Below the pieces are notes generated by a model that saw nothing but the letters and a program-made list of their open reading frames with translations, searched no databases and had not been told where the DNA came from. Below, in pieces: positions 49,801 to 60,100 of a stretch of 64,000 nt of DNA (position 1 is its first letter; each line of letters starts with the position of its first letter). The translations under genes and the position numbers were made by a program. Origin of the DNA: Anisodus tanguticus (taxonomy: Eukaryota > Streptophyta > Magnoliopsida > Solanales > Solanaceae); NCBI GenBank assembly GCA_034509755.1, contig CM067541.1:12822001-12886000 (forward strand), in the 5' to 3' direction.

Positions 49801-52800
49801 AAATTTTTTGTGCCATTGCTTCGGGGCTTGTTTCAGGCCGTACAGAGATTTGATAAGTCGACAGACTTTCTTCTCTTGCCCTTGAACCACGTACCCCTCG
49901 GGTTGGTCCATATAAATTCTTCTTCCAAATCACCGTTTAGGAAGGATGTCTTAACATCCATCTGGTGTATCTCAAGGTCACGCAAAGCTGCGATCACAAT
50001 AAATACCCGTATGGATGTCATCCGGGATACGGAGAGTATGTGTCAAAGTAGTCAAAGCCTTACGTCCGTCGATAGCCCTTGACTACCAACCTGGCCTTGT
50101 ACTTGTCTATAGACCCATCTGCCTTGTATTTCTGTTTGAGTATCCATTTACAACCCAACGGTTTATTTTCCGGAGGAAGATCAACCAATTCCCAAGTATG
50201 GTTATGCAGAATGGAGCTTATTTCACTCTCAATAGCTTCTTTCCAGAGCGGTGCTTCCGGAGTTGACAACGCCCGAGCAATTGTCCTTGGTTCATCACTA
50301 ACCATATAAGCTACAAAGTCGGGACCGAAGGATGTATCCTTCCGGCCCTTTTACTTCGCCTTAGATCCATCTCGGAGTCTCCAAGTTCGAGAATCGGGAA
50401 CACTAGATTCGGATGTTCGGCCATCTCGAGATTCGCTAGATCGAACCATTTAGATCCGGCGGTCAAGGACTCCCGGTTCTTGAGAGCTTTGTGCATAACT
50501 TCGTTTGCGAGAGGTTATGTCTTTCACCTTTCTAGGAAAGGTACTTTCAAAGAATAGAGCATTCCTTGATTCCATTATTGTACCCTGGTGGATATCTGGA
50601 ATATCTGACTTATGCACTAAGAAGCGATAAGCACTAATGTTATTTGCATATCCGATGAATATGCAATCTACGATCTTAGGCCCAATCTTGACTGCTTTGG
50701 CTTAGGTACTTCAACCTTTGCCGGACAACCCCACACCTTAAAATACTTGTTGGTGGGTTTCTTTCCTTTCCATGATTCATATGTAGTTTTGTCCTTACCC
50801 TTATGTGGGACTCTGTTAAGAATCGTATTAGCGGTAAGGACGGCTTCTCCCCACATGTTTTGGGGAAGTCCGGAATTGATAAGCAAGGCATTCATCATTT
50901 CCTTTAATGTGCGGTTCTTATGTTCCGCCACACCGTTTGATTGAGGTGAGTATGGGGCCGTCGTTTGATGAATAATGCCTTCTTGGGCACGTATTCCTCA
51001 AAAGGCGCTACATATTCTCCCCTCTATCGCTACGAATGGATTTAATCCGTAGGCTCGGTTGGTTCTCAACTTCTGCTTTGTAACGTCGGAACGCTTCAAA
51101 GGCTTCATCCTTACTTCTTAACAAGTAAAGGTAACAATACCTTGTGCTATCGTCAATGAAAGTCACAAAGTACTTATTCCCCCCTCTAGTTTGTGCAAAC
51201 TTCAAATCACATATATCTGTGTGAATAAGTTCTAGAGGAGCGGTATTCCTTTCGACGGATCGGAAAGGAAGCTTGGTGAGTTTTGCCTCTACGCACACCT
51301 CACACTTATGTTGAGGGTTTACGTCGATAGACGGCAACAACTCCATCTTTACCAGCCTTTGAATAGACTTGTAGTTAACGTGTCCTAATCTATGATGCCA
51401 TAAATTAGAGGACTCAAGCAAATAAGAAGAAGGTTCAACGTTATTTCCTTGACGCAATACAGACATGGCATTCACTTTGAAGAGGCCTTCACAGACGAAG
51501 CCCCTCCCCACAAATGTGCCATTTTTAGTGAGTACAAACTTATTTGATTCAAACACTAGCCTAAAACTAGCATTAACCAATAAAGGTCCAGAAACTAGAT
51601 TTCTTCTAATCTCTGGGACGTGCATCACTTCCTTCAGAGTGAGTTCCTTGCCGAAAGTCATCTTCAGGACCACCTTTCCAACCCCTAGCACGTCCGAGGA
51701 AGCGTTGTTGCCCATGAACAGCTTCTTGTCGGAGACCGGAGTGTACGTGGAGAAGGCATCTTTGTTGGAACAGATGTGTCTTGTTGCACCTGTGTCCACC
51801 CACCACTGCATCGAATTCTCAACCAAGTTGGCTTCTAGCACCACGGCCGAGAGATCCTCAATCATGTCATCCAGGAGCGTGTCCTTGACGACGTTAGCTT
51901 GAGCCTTGCCTTCCGACTTGGCTTTCGTTGTTGCTCGTCTTGAGCTTGCGGCATTCCTTGATCCTATGACCGGGTTTCCCATAGTGATGACGAGTTACCT
52001 CTCGAACGTCTCGTGTGGGGGCTTTGCCGTCTTTGTGGAACTTCCGCTTGTTGCTTGTTTTCCCTTTGGCCTCAGCCAGATTTGCCTTTGCCTCAACATG
52101 TTGTCTACCCTTTGGCAAGGTCTTCTTAATATCTTCCTGGATTTGCAGTTTGATAACAAGTTCTTCAAAGGTCATCTCCTTTGTCTTGAGTTTCAAGTAA
52201 CTCATAAACTCATTCCATGAAGGAGGTAACTTTTCAATCGGCGATGCAACCAAAACTCGCTCATTTGGTTTCGGTCCTTCCAAATCCGGGTGATGTAAAA
52301 TCATTTGGAATTCCGGACTTGGGACATCACTGTCTTCTTGTCCACCATTTGGAATTTTAGAAATTTCCCAACGATGAACTTCTTAGTACCCGCATCTTGT
52401 GCGTTGTACTTCTTTTGTAGTTTTTCCCATGCTCTTTGGCGGTGCCAACGGTGCAATAGACCGTGTAGAGAGGGTCTGCAGCTTCAAGTATATAGTTCTT
52501 GCACATGAAATCGCTATGATTCCATGCGTCACGAACCATCTTCATGCCATTAATGACATGGATACCAAGGTCCCCTTCACCCGTTTCATTAGGCGAAGAG
52601 TCCATTTCATCTCCACTTGTGGAGGATCTTCCGTAAGGAACAGGGCCATGCCCATAATCGCATTAAGTAAAAAAAGCATCTTTTGTTGCCATCTTTTGAA
52701 TTCCGATCCCATGAATTTTTCGGGGCGATCATGGTGGTGTGAAGAAGAGGGTGGAGCTCCAACGATCGGGAAGGCGGCGGTGTTAGCTTGCCTTGAACAG

Positions 52801-55299
52801 GGGCCGCATCGTCAGCGGCGGTGAAAGGCGGCGGAGCTACACGCCTTGGCCGTAGCGGCAATGGGGGAAGGCGACAACGTTGCCTCGAGAGGCGACGACG
52901 TAGCAAGCAACATCGGTCATATTTCCGGTCATGTTATTGCAGTTACCGTAAGCAAAATATTGTCTTAAGTTGTTGGGTTACAAGGATTTGCAAGAAACGG
53001 AAATTAAAAGTAACTGCTTATGTAAGAATTGAAATTACAATTCAACTAGAAAACTAAAAATTACAATATAACAACAAAACGAAATTACAATATTTGTTGA
53101 ACAAGAAGACCGGAAGCGCTTTGATTTTTCTTTGAGTCGAGTGTGGCACTCGTCCTTAAGACAATATTGCCCCGTATGTATCCTTTATACGTCCCGGACA
53201 ATTCGTCTCTCAAGATAAAACAGCAATTGAACAATTGAGCAAAGGAAACTCAAGAGCTACCGTGAAGAATATTGAATAATGAAATGATGCTTGGAAGTTA
53301 TAGGAAGAAGCGATTTTCTAGTTGTATATTTTTGTGTATATCAAGTGTGCCTCAACAATGGTGTAAGGGGTGTTTATATAGGTGAGGAAGGACTGTTTGA
53401 TCGCCTCCATAATGACCATTATTGGCCAAATAATGACCATTATGGAGGTAGTAAAGCCACCAAATTAAAGGAGAGAAATACCAACGGATTGGCCATTATA
53501 TGAGGTGTAATTCGGCCAAAATAAATGGTTTGAATTGAGTCTTTGGACATTTGTTCGTGTCCGCCGAAATTCGAATTTCTGGAAACTTCGGGGACCAAAC
53601 TCGTACATACGAAAGAATTTTGGTCCAAACAGCGTACTTCGGCAAAGTTCTGCGGCCCAAAAAGATAATATCGAAGGCCCACGGCCCACGACCCGTGAAC
53701 CGGACCGGACGGGCGGGCGGCGCGCGCGCGTGTGGTCTTTCCTCGAACCGAAGCACATCTAGGTCCTCCCTCCTTTAAACACATGGGATACCCCTTGGGG
53801 TCCCAAACCCCAAACCAATTTCGAGTCTTATATACACAACAATTCTTTCTTCCTCTACCGATGAGGGAGAATTGAACACAATACCACACTTTCCATGCTT
53901 CAAACACCTCACTTCGTGGACCAATATCTCTTTCATTTCTCAATGAAATTTGACGATTCTTGGCCCTACGGTTATCTACGTACTTAGTAGATCATGCATG
54001 TGTGAAGAACCGGATTCTCCAACATACGTAACACTAGTGTTTAAGCCGTTAAAGTTGGTCGGTCGCAACTCCCGCCAAAGGCAAATTTCCAACACTTCTT
54101 ACTTCATATCTCATGTTACTTTCTTGTTTTCGTTCATTTTTCAGGTTCGGTTAATGGGAGGTGAAATAGGTATCGTCGACAAGAAAATTGGTGAAAAGGG
54201 CACTTGTTTCAGGTTCAACATTTTCCTGATAGCAAGTGATCATCCTCGAGATCAAGAACATCAGCCACTTCATGGTTCTAGTTTATGTCGTGTCCTCGAA
54301 TTTGTACCAGAGTTTGAAGGTACAAATTTAGCAACCGCCACACAAGAAATAAAGGATGAAACAACAACTTCAACAATCAAGATTCAGCAACCTCCAATAG
54401 TACAAGATGTTTCTGTTGATATGAAATTACCTTTAACAGGACAGAGAATCTTAGTTGTGGAGGATAATAAAGTACTACTTATGATGTGCAAAGCGAAGGT
54501 TTCTAAGCTTGGTGCAACCACTTCCACATGTGAAAATGGTGAAGAGGCTCTAGATCTTGTCCGCAAAGGCCTTAGTGATCAACGCGATATAGGGCCATCC
54601 ACTCCTTCACCGCCATTTGAGTATATTCTGATGGATTGTCAGGTAAGATGTTATTCATATTCATTCTTCAGGTTGAATACTATGTTGCTATGATCCTCCG
54701 AAAATGTTGTTGCACTAATGTCAGATCCTCCAAAAATGAATTATATTTGGAGGATCCTAGAAACATAGGTTGAGAAGGACTTCATTTGAGGTTAACATTG
54801 AAGTTAATATTTTTATTGGATGGTTCACAAATGGCAAGTCTTAAATGTTTGTATTAAAAGAGAATGAACTGCTAAGAACAATAGATTTTGAGTAAAACGA
54901 ACTTTTTAAAGTATTGAGATTTCATTTGCATAAATTACTAACTATGGAAGTCCAACTAGTAGAGCTACTCATTTAACGTGTTGATTGTATAATGCTACTA
55001 TTACTTTTGCTATTAACTACATTAATAGTTAATTTACACTATCAGTGCGTATAACTTATATCCGTCTTTGTTTCGTTGTTTTGCAGATGCCAAAGATGGA
55101 TGGATTTGAAGCAACCAAATGCTTAAGGGAAGAAGAGGCACGTTATGGAATTCGAATTCCCATCATAGCTTTAACAGCACATACAGAGGAAGAGAAAGAT
55201 AAGATTTTTCAAGTTGGAATGGATTATTACTTACCTAAACCCCTCAAGCCTGATTTGCTTTTGAAAACCATAGACTATATAGAGCACAGAAATGTTTAA
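43738..55299 (+). CDS. CKI1-like: CKI1-type hybrid histidine kinase (sensor deleted, possibly N-terminally broken)
   Basis: Five exons are visible: 43738-43818, 43933-44300, 45250-45833, 54145-54642, 55087-55299, all with AG/GT borders and matching phases from the second exon on. Read from the Met at 43949 they give 548 residues: one membrane segment, HisKA, HATPase and receiver. All kinase boxes (H in ASHDIR, N in LLHNAVKF, G1 DDTGKGIP, G2 GTGLGLG) and receiver residues (VVEDN, D in MDCQMP, T in LTAH, K in PKPL) are present. Known role of the family: membrane kinases feeding the cytokinin-type His-to-Asp phosphorelay, important in female gametophyte development in Arabidopsis. The exon 43738-43818 is out of frame with the kinase, the extracellular sensor is missing, and no first exon or promoter was recognised. 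It may be a truncated constitutive kinase or a pseudogene. Confidence 0.85.
43933..44300 (+). CDS. Kinase exon B: second membrane segment, linker and HisKA
   Basis: In the kinase frame this encodes a membrane helix (FGFMIIILMMVALAIS), the linker RREMYLCAALIKQMEATHQA, and the dimerisation/phosphoacceptor helix with ERKSMNKS and ASHDIR, where the His is phosphorylated. It ends DLL-G in phase 1 at GTCAAT. In the alternative frame that continues from exon A it stops after 16 codons, so the exon looks like a fusion of the first sensor codons with the exon that carried the second membrane segment. Confidence 0.85.
45250..45833 (+). CDS. Kinase exon C: HisKA end and ATPase domain
   Basis: Starts after TTCTTCAG. 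It encodes ILNSILDQSKIEEGK (second HisKA helix), LRRILSNLLHNAVKFT (N box), FIFEVDDTGKGIP (G1), SVFENYVQEND (F box) and GTGLGLGITQSL (G2). It ends phase 0 at GTACGT. Its last ~120 bp are the part duplicated in array copies 1, 2, 3 and 5. Confidence 0.92.
45834..46952. other. Intron C-D, left part
   Basis: Non-coding intron sequence; 46690-46950 is homologous to the array (for example 5940-6240). Foldback-element traces (GGGTGCATGTCGGATTCTCC at ~46403 and GGAAAGTCCGAGCAACATA at ~46612) suggest an old MITE-like insertion. No gene is seen. Confidence 0.7.
46953..48117 (-). repeat. Element-sense 3' LTR of the intronic element
   Basis: A 1165 bp LTR beginning TGTTGGGTTACAAGG and ending TTCCAACA. 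It differs from its partner largely by CTG or CAG here against CG or CCG there (CACTCTGTCC vs CACTCGTCC; ATATCAGAAGG vs ATATCGAAGG). Open frames at 47450-48302 are LTR sequence. Confidence 0.93.
48754..50305 (-). pseudogene. pol: Intronic element: reverse transcriptase and RNase H
   Basis: Read on -, RT starts near 50305 with LWKEAIESEISSI and WELVDLPPENKPLGCKW. It continues through EIHQMDVKTSFLNGDLEEE, MDQPEGYVV, KSLYGLKQAPKQW, and YVDD near 49690-49700. An in-frame TGA stands just before LYVDD where the family has Cys or Val-like codons. RNase H (48754-49155) is open: SWKSSKQTCIARSTMESEF, HCDSQSALGRARN, HIRRRHKTVRQL and TKGLPKDQ. At least four frame changes occur between 49490 and 50110. 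Confidence 0.87.
50311..51982 (-). pseudogene. pol: Intronic element: protease, pre-integrase and integrase
   Basis: The frame 51982-51008 (-) encodes the protease site WWVDTGATRHICSN, then LWHHRLGHVNYKSIQRL and CEVCVEAK (zinc-binding HHCC), then the integrase core start LELIHTDICD and IRSDRGENM. The downstream integrase half sits in 50931-50668: AEHKNRTLKEMMNALL and LPQNMWGEAV, with the catalytic E within the preceding broken stretch (50931-51008). Sequence style (SNKDAF, KLTKLPFRSVERN) is that of the Tnt1 / Tork group. Confidence 0.88.
51894..52906 (-). pseudogene. gag: Intronic element: gag
   Basis: Gag signatures on -: RPEKF and FKRWQQKM around 52670-52720; AWNHSDFMCKNYILEA and GTAKEHGKNY around 52400-52540; PPSWNEFMSYLKLKTKEMTF near 52200. 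The zinc knuckle reads HHYGKPGHRIKEC, so at least one Cys of C-C-H-C is lost. A frameshift near 52320 separates the two halves. The Pro-rich open frame at 52720-52906 is leader in the wrong frame. Confidence 0.8.
52956..52969 (-). other. Non-canonical primer-binding position of the intronic element
   Basis: Element sense reads LTR end CCCAACA, then ACTTAAGACAATATTT. This has no TGG and no match to the Met-tRNA primer. The same 16 bases occur at the equivalent place of the element at 16750 (22041-22055). The 14-mer is the exact complement of 53155-53168 inside the adjacent LTR. Confidence 0.6.
52971..54094 (-). repeat. Element-sense 5' LTR of the intronic element
   Basis: A 1124 bp LTR. On - a TATA box (CCTATATAAACACC, complement near 53367-53380) would place the transcript start about 370-400 bp before the internal boundary. 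It includes the GC-rich GGCGGGCGGCGCGCG-type island near 53705-53735. Confidence 0.93.
54145..54642 (+). CDS. Kinase exon D: end of ATPase domain, linker, receiver start
   Basis: 166 codons after TTTTCAG. VRLMGGEIGIVDKKIGEKGT and FRFNIFL close the ATPase fold. A linker of only about 60-70 residues (LHGSSLCRVLEFVPEFEG) is far shorter than the several-hundred-residue spacer of Arabidopsis CKI1. The receiver then begins with RILVVEDNKVLLMM, the ED pair forming the acidic pocket. It ends at MDCQ, with the phospho-acceptor Asp in the last codons, before GTAAGA. Confidence 0.92.
55087..55299 (+). CDS. Kinase exon E: receiver end and stop
   Basis: 71 codons after TTTTGCAG: MPKMDGFEATKCLREEE, IPIIALTAHTEEEKD with the conserved Thr, and YYLPKPLKPDLLLKTI with the conserved Lys. 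Stop TAA at 55297-55299. The receiver is complete, which argues that this copy is or recently was under selection. Confidence 0.92.
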   Translation: MPKMDGFEATKCLREEEARYGIRIPIIALTAHTEEEKDKIFQVGMDYYLPKPLKPDLLLKTIDYIEHRNV

Positions 55300-57086
55300 G
55301 AGATTATAAAAAGTCTCTATTTACTATTTAGTCGAGTGTGAGACATAAAGTAAAATTTCTCCGGAAACTCTTATAGAGGGTTGCGATAAAAACGGTCCTC
55401 AGGTGTCTTTCTCATAGTTTTTATGTTCTTTCTAAAGTTGTCTTGTTTTTACTCTGTAAAATGTTTTTGTGATATGTACAACATGAAATGCATACACAAA
55501 GGTTTACTTTGAAATACACACCAACACATTGATATCGACTTTGATTTGTTTTAATTGTAACTTAGCTTAATGAATTATGCATTCACATGCTTTTTAGTTG
55601 GTTGTTACAAGAAGGTTTAGTGACATTCATTGCCTCAAAGCTGCCAGTAGGAATTCTTTTATATATCCAACAAATATTCAGCAGTGTGAACTCCATTATA
55701 AGAAGAATGACAATCTAGATTTCTTTTTAACCTTGATGTCAGGTCAGCTTACACACGCCTCGACTTTTTTACTACGTACGTGTTACCTTTCACAAGCCAA
55801 CATATTGTATAGGGGCGAAGGCGCGAAGCTACAGTAGCTAAAGGGTGGTCTGTTGAACACCTTTTTGCCAGAAAATTATGTAGTGTACGTAAAACCCTTA
55901 GTGAAATTCCCGCCTTCGTCTCTGAGTGCTATAATATAAATTCAACTAGTACTCACTCCGTTCTATTAACAATACTATACTTAGCACAAAGTTTAACACT
56001 TTTATTTGAATTATATAATATGTTCGTAATGATGGAATAGATTATTAAAGTACTTGACAAGAGAGCAAACATTACATTAATATCAAAGTGTTAATAGATT
56101 CATAAATATAAATTCTTGAAAGTTGTACAGAAAAAAAATTGTGCCAAGTATCTTAGGATGTCCTTAGATTGAAAGAATGTCAAGTTTTATAGAAATAGAA
56201 TTATGTCTAGTAGGAGTATTTGTTTAGGCTGTTCAAGTTACAATTCAGTAAGGGTCATTTGGTTTAAACTCTCTGGGATCATAATCCTGGTATTATTATC
56301 TCACATCTTATAAGGGATAGATATAAAATTTATAACCGTATTGGCTAATACCAAATAACCCAATACGGGATAAATGTAATCCCAAATTTTATACCGTGAT
56401 TAATATCCTAACCCCAGTAACAAAACGGGCACCTAAAAGCATGAAAATGAGTATGCACATTACCATAAGCAACTTATTCCCAGCACTAAGATGATCTATG
56501 CAGTTTATCTTTACAAGCCATGTAAGTGTCTTAGATCAGATATAAATGCAGTTCTTAAGAAGAAAATACACCCACAAAGTTTCAGTTACCATTAAAGAAC
56601 TAAAGAAAAAGAAGAGACAGTGAATCAAAACGACAATTCATACAACTATGATAAATTTCCCTGATTACAAAATCCGTAAATCCGTATGCTATCATTCTCA
56701 TTTCTAAAATCTGAGCACCAGCTATGAACTCAATGGATCATCTTTTTCCTAAGCCAAGTAACATAGTACTGTAAGTCCAAATGAAGTCAGAAAATGTAAG
56801 TCCTTAAAAGTATAATTGTGTCCTAATACTGGCTTCACTAATCCAAGAAATCCTCAAAAAACCTCCAAGCAATCCATCTCGGATATTCTTGTTGGAAGCA
56901 ATGTTCATATTTTAAGAAATTGGCTACTACATCAGAAGTGAGTTCCGGGGAAAAGATATAAAGGGGAACGACTTCATATATATATAGTTAATACTCTTCT
57001 TGAGAAAATACCAACGGATCAACTTTGCCAGTTTTTGTGTCCCTTGAAGCCAATGGTGGCATTCCCAGGCAGCCTAACTGGAGGGA
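55300..57086. other. Intergenic region between convergent genes
   Basis: Contains the 3' ends of the two convergent genes; poly(A) sites cannot be placed with confidence. Short reading frames such as 55598-55837 show no recognised domain. No tRNA, repeat array or other gene was recognised. Confidence 0.6.
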
Positions 57087-57149
57087 TCATAGTTCATCAT
57101 GGCCTTGTGGTTGCTCGCTATTCATCATCTCTAGTTTATTTTGTAGTTC
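57087..57149 (-). CDS. GIIbeta last exon, HDEL end
   Basis: Twenty codons plus stop (TGA at 57087-57089): ELQNKLEMMNSEQPQGHDEL. The terminal HDEL is the ER-retention signal. Confidence 0.95.
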   Translation of the reverse strand, partial: ELQNKLEMMNSEQPQGHDEL

Positions 57150-60100
57150 CTATAACATAAAATTATTTCATCGTAAGTAGTTAGTGTCATAGGAGGATAA
57201 GTATTAGAAGAAGCTTTGTAGGGGTGACTGGGTGGGGCCTGATATGAGGGCTGGGAAAGTACCTTCAGCTTTTCTTCCAGACAAAGTGCTGGTGTAGACA
57301 AAAAGGCTAAATATCTGCCACAACAAACTAAATGTCAGATTAGAGTACACAAAAATTCACTAAACACATAAAGCATGCAAAGTTATGTGTACACAAACAC
57401 AGATAAATGTTTACTCGCAGCGGCTCGGTTCATCTATATCAGTTAGCTCATTTGTCAAACCACACCTTAATTTGACCTGTACAAATTAAGAACAATTTAG
57501 AGGGCAAAGAGGAAAACTAAGAAGATTAGTTAGGTATCCTCACCTTTAAACTTCTATCTGGCCCATTCCAGCAATGGTCGCCGCTTGTAAATTGCATGGT
57601 TCTGTAGGAATCCTCAAATTTATCCCACTTCCTTTGATGACACACGGGAGAAAGAAAAAAAAGAGTATAATGAGTTCCGAGCTTATAACACAGGCAGAAA
57701 AATAACGATCTCGAAGAGGAATCCAGACCATAATTTTACACTATGCAAAGCTGTCTTTTTTTAATAACCGAGAAATCCCCGAGGGCCAGTGGCACGTGGT
57801 TCTAAACCCGATCGATATTACCTCCCTTCCCCCCTTCCCCAATTCACTTAAATACTAGGCTTTTGTCCGTAGCAGGATTCGAATCCGTTCACATGCACCC
57901 AACCTACACATCATGTGTTGCGCACTTACCACCTAAGTTGCTCAAACTCACGTGTCCGATACGGGTGCGGATCTAGATGTCAGATCCTTCATGATTTAAA
58001 TTATAAGATTCGTGGGTACAGATACGGGTGCGGGATTTCGGCTAAAAATAATTCAAATATCTAAAAATAGAGTTATAGGTCTAAATTATGAGACATTATG
58101 TGGAAACTTACAAGGTATTCCGAGGAGAAAATATTGACCAAGAGGATAATCCCAGCTGATTTAAGGAAAACGACTGACATAGAAAATTCCATATACAAGG
58201 TATTCCATTTTCTTCAATTTCACCTTAGCTTTTGTTTTGATTACATATATCATTGTATCTGTCCCGAATTTCTCCGTCAATTTTGGTCGAAGTACCCAAA
58301 ATCGGTTGACCATATCCGATATGGATCCCACACCCACTCGTGTCAACATAGGTGCGGCACCAAAAGTGAAGAGTCCGAGCAACTTAGCTTACCACTAGAC
58401 CAAAAACCCCTATGCTTGTCCAGGATTCAAACCCGTGAAATGTACCTAACCTAACACATCACGTGTTGTGCTCTTACCACTAAACCAAAACCCTGGGGGC
58501 TTATCATAGAAATTGTGTTTCACTAGACCAGCTTTATGTTAAGCTGTCTCTTTCCTTACCTAATAAAAATAAGATTGGTCTGCCATGGGTATCTAATATT
58601 AAAGAGAGGAAAACAAAGTGCAGAAACTCTGAATTGTAAAAGAGTATTTGGAGTACCAGTCATGCTTGCCTACTACTTCAGAGACAACTAGTACTTACTG
58701 TGCAGAAGGACTGAGATAATGCATGCATTCTCAAAAAAGAAAATCTCAGAAAAGGACTCAGATAATGCATATGCTTAAGATGTTAAAGAACCTACCCCAA
58801 CCGAGTTGTACTGTAGCCCTCAACTTGGGTAGCTTGTTTGAAAGGGCAAATCTTGTATGTGTACCTGAAGTAAAGATATTTGTTAGTGTCTGCTAAACAA
58901 TAACATTAACTAAAACTTAGGTGAACAAGACACTTGAAGATTCATCACTTGTTCTCCTTGCTCTCGAAACATTGACCATGGAATGAATAGAATTCCTTCT
59001 CCGGTCCTGCAATAGAACTAGCGCTTCAGCATTGCAAGATCATTCACCTTCTTAGAGAAGGTAAGTTATAGAAGAATACTAATAAACACAAACACATGAA
59101 TTTCTGTACCAAAATCTTGTTTCAACTTTTGCTTCAAGCTAGATAACCTTGATTCGATTTTTGTCAACTTAGCACTTGCCTCATCGTACGCTTTGCGTAT
59201 GTGGTCAGCATCTATGGGAGCAAAACCAAAACATCATCCATCAGTTTCTCTCTCATTAGACTTTTTTCCTTCTCATTAAAAATAAAGAGCAGGAATTTGG
59301 ATGAAACCTCAGTTACTACCAGAAATGTTCACTGGAGTTTGGAACAAATTGACGTCCCGAAAAATTCTCTTTACAGTTTGTTGTATCTTCTCCGTCCACG
59401 AAGGACTACTTGTGGTTGTAGTATCTGGATAATTAAAATGATAATTAAAATATAACGAATTAAATAGTACTAGCTGTAGGCATCAAATGCAATAGAATTA
59501 TTTTCCTACATACCTGCAGAATCAGAATCATCATCAGACTCGGACTCATGTGAACTTGAATCATGGTCCTCTCCAACAAAATCTTCAACTTGGTCCTCAC
59601 TGTCATCATCATCATACTTGTGTTCATTATCATCATCATACTTACGGTCATCAACGTCAGAATCGTATCCATTATACTCCTCTTCATGGGTATCAGATAG
59701 CACCTCATCATGGTTATCATGGTTGCTATCTGTACCAGCACCAACCGACTCAATTTCCTGTTCGCTCTTTTTTCCTAACCAACGAGAACCAATAACACGA
59801 CCTAACTCTTCCTTTGACAGCGACTCTGTATTTTCAGTAGCATCTTTCTCCTAAAAACATAAAAATGAGTCACAAGATTAAGGTTGTTAACATCGTTGAA
59901 CAACATCTGCACTTCTTATTCTCATGCCAACTTCGTAGACAAAGCAGCTATATATGAGCACCGAAATTAATTCCTTCCTAATACACTATGATCCAGTACA
60001 AGCAATTACTCCAAAGCTACAGGAAAATCAAATTAATAAACAGGAGACTGCTATGCGTGCAATAATGACAAAGTCCATGTGCTTTTTAGCCCTGTGCACG

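Larger units (their letters stand above)
46953..54094 (-). mobile_element. Copia (Tnt1-like) element, antisense in the kinase intron
   Basis: A 7142 bp element with LTRs 46953-48117 and 52971-54094 and target duplication CTTCT (46948-46952, 54095-54099). The empty site is visible in the array copies (GAATTTCTTACTTCATATC). The polypurine tract on - lies beside the left LTR (CTTTCAAGAGGGGAT), so transcription runs right to left, against the host gene. The interior carries Tnt1-like gag-pol domains with many frame breaks. It lengthens the intron between the ATPase and receiver exons to 8.3 kb but leaves both splice sites intact. Confidence 0.95.

Noticed and set aside
57764..57937. tRNA gene
   Set aside because: A and B boxes are present but no acceptor stem or anticodon arm folds; it is a SINE head.
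59460..59753. Met/Ile/Leu-rich - frame
   Set aside because: Shadow of the acidic exon of glucosidase II beta in another frame; the acidic frame joins in phase with the flanking exons.
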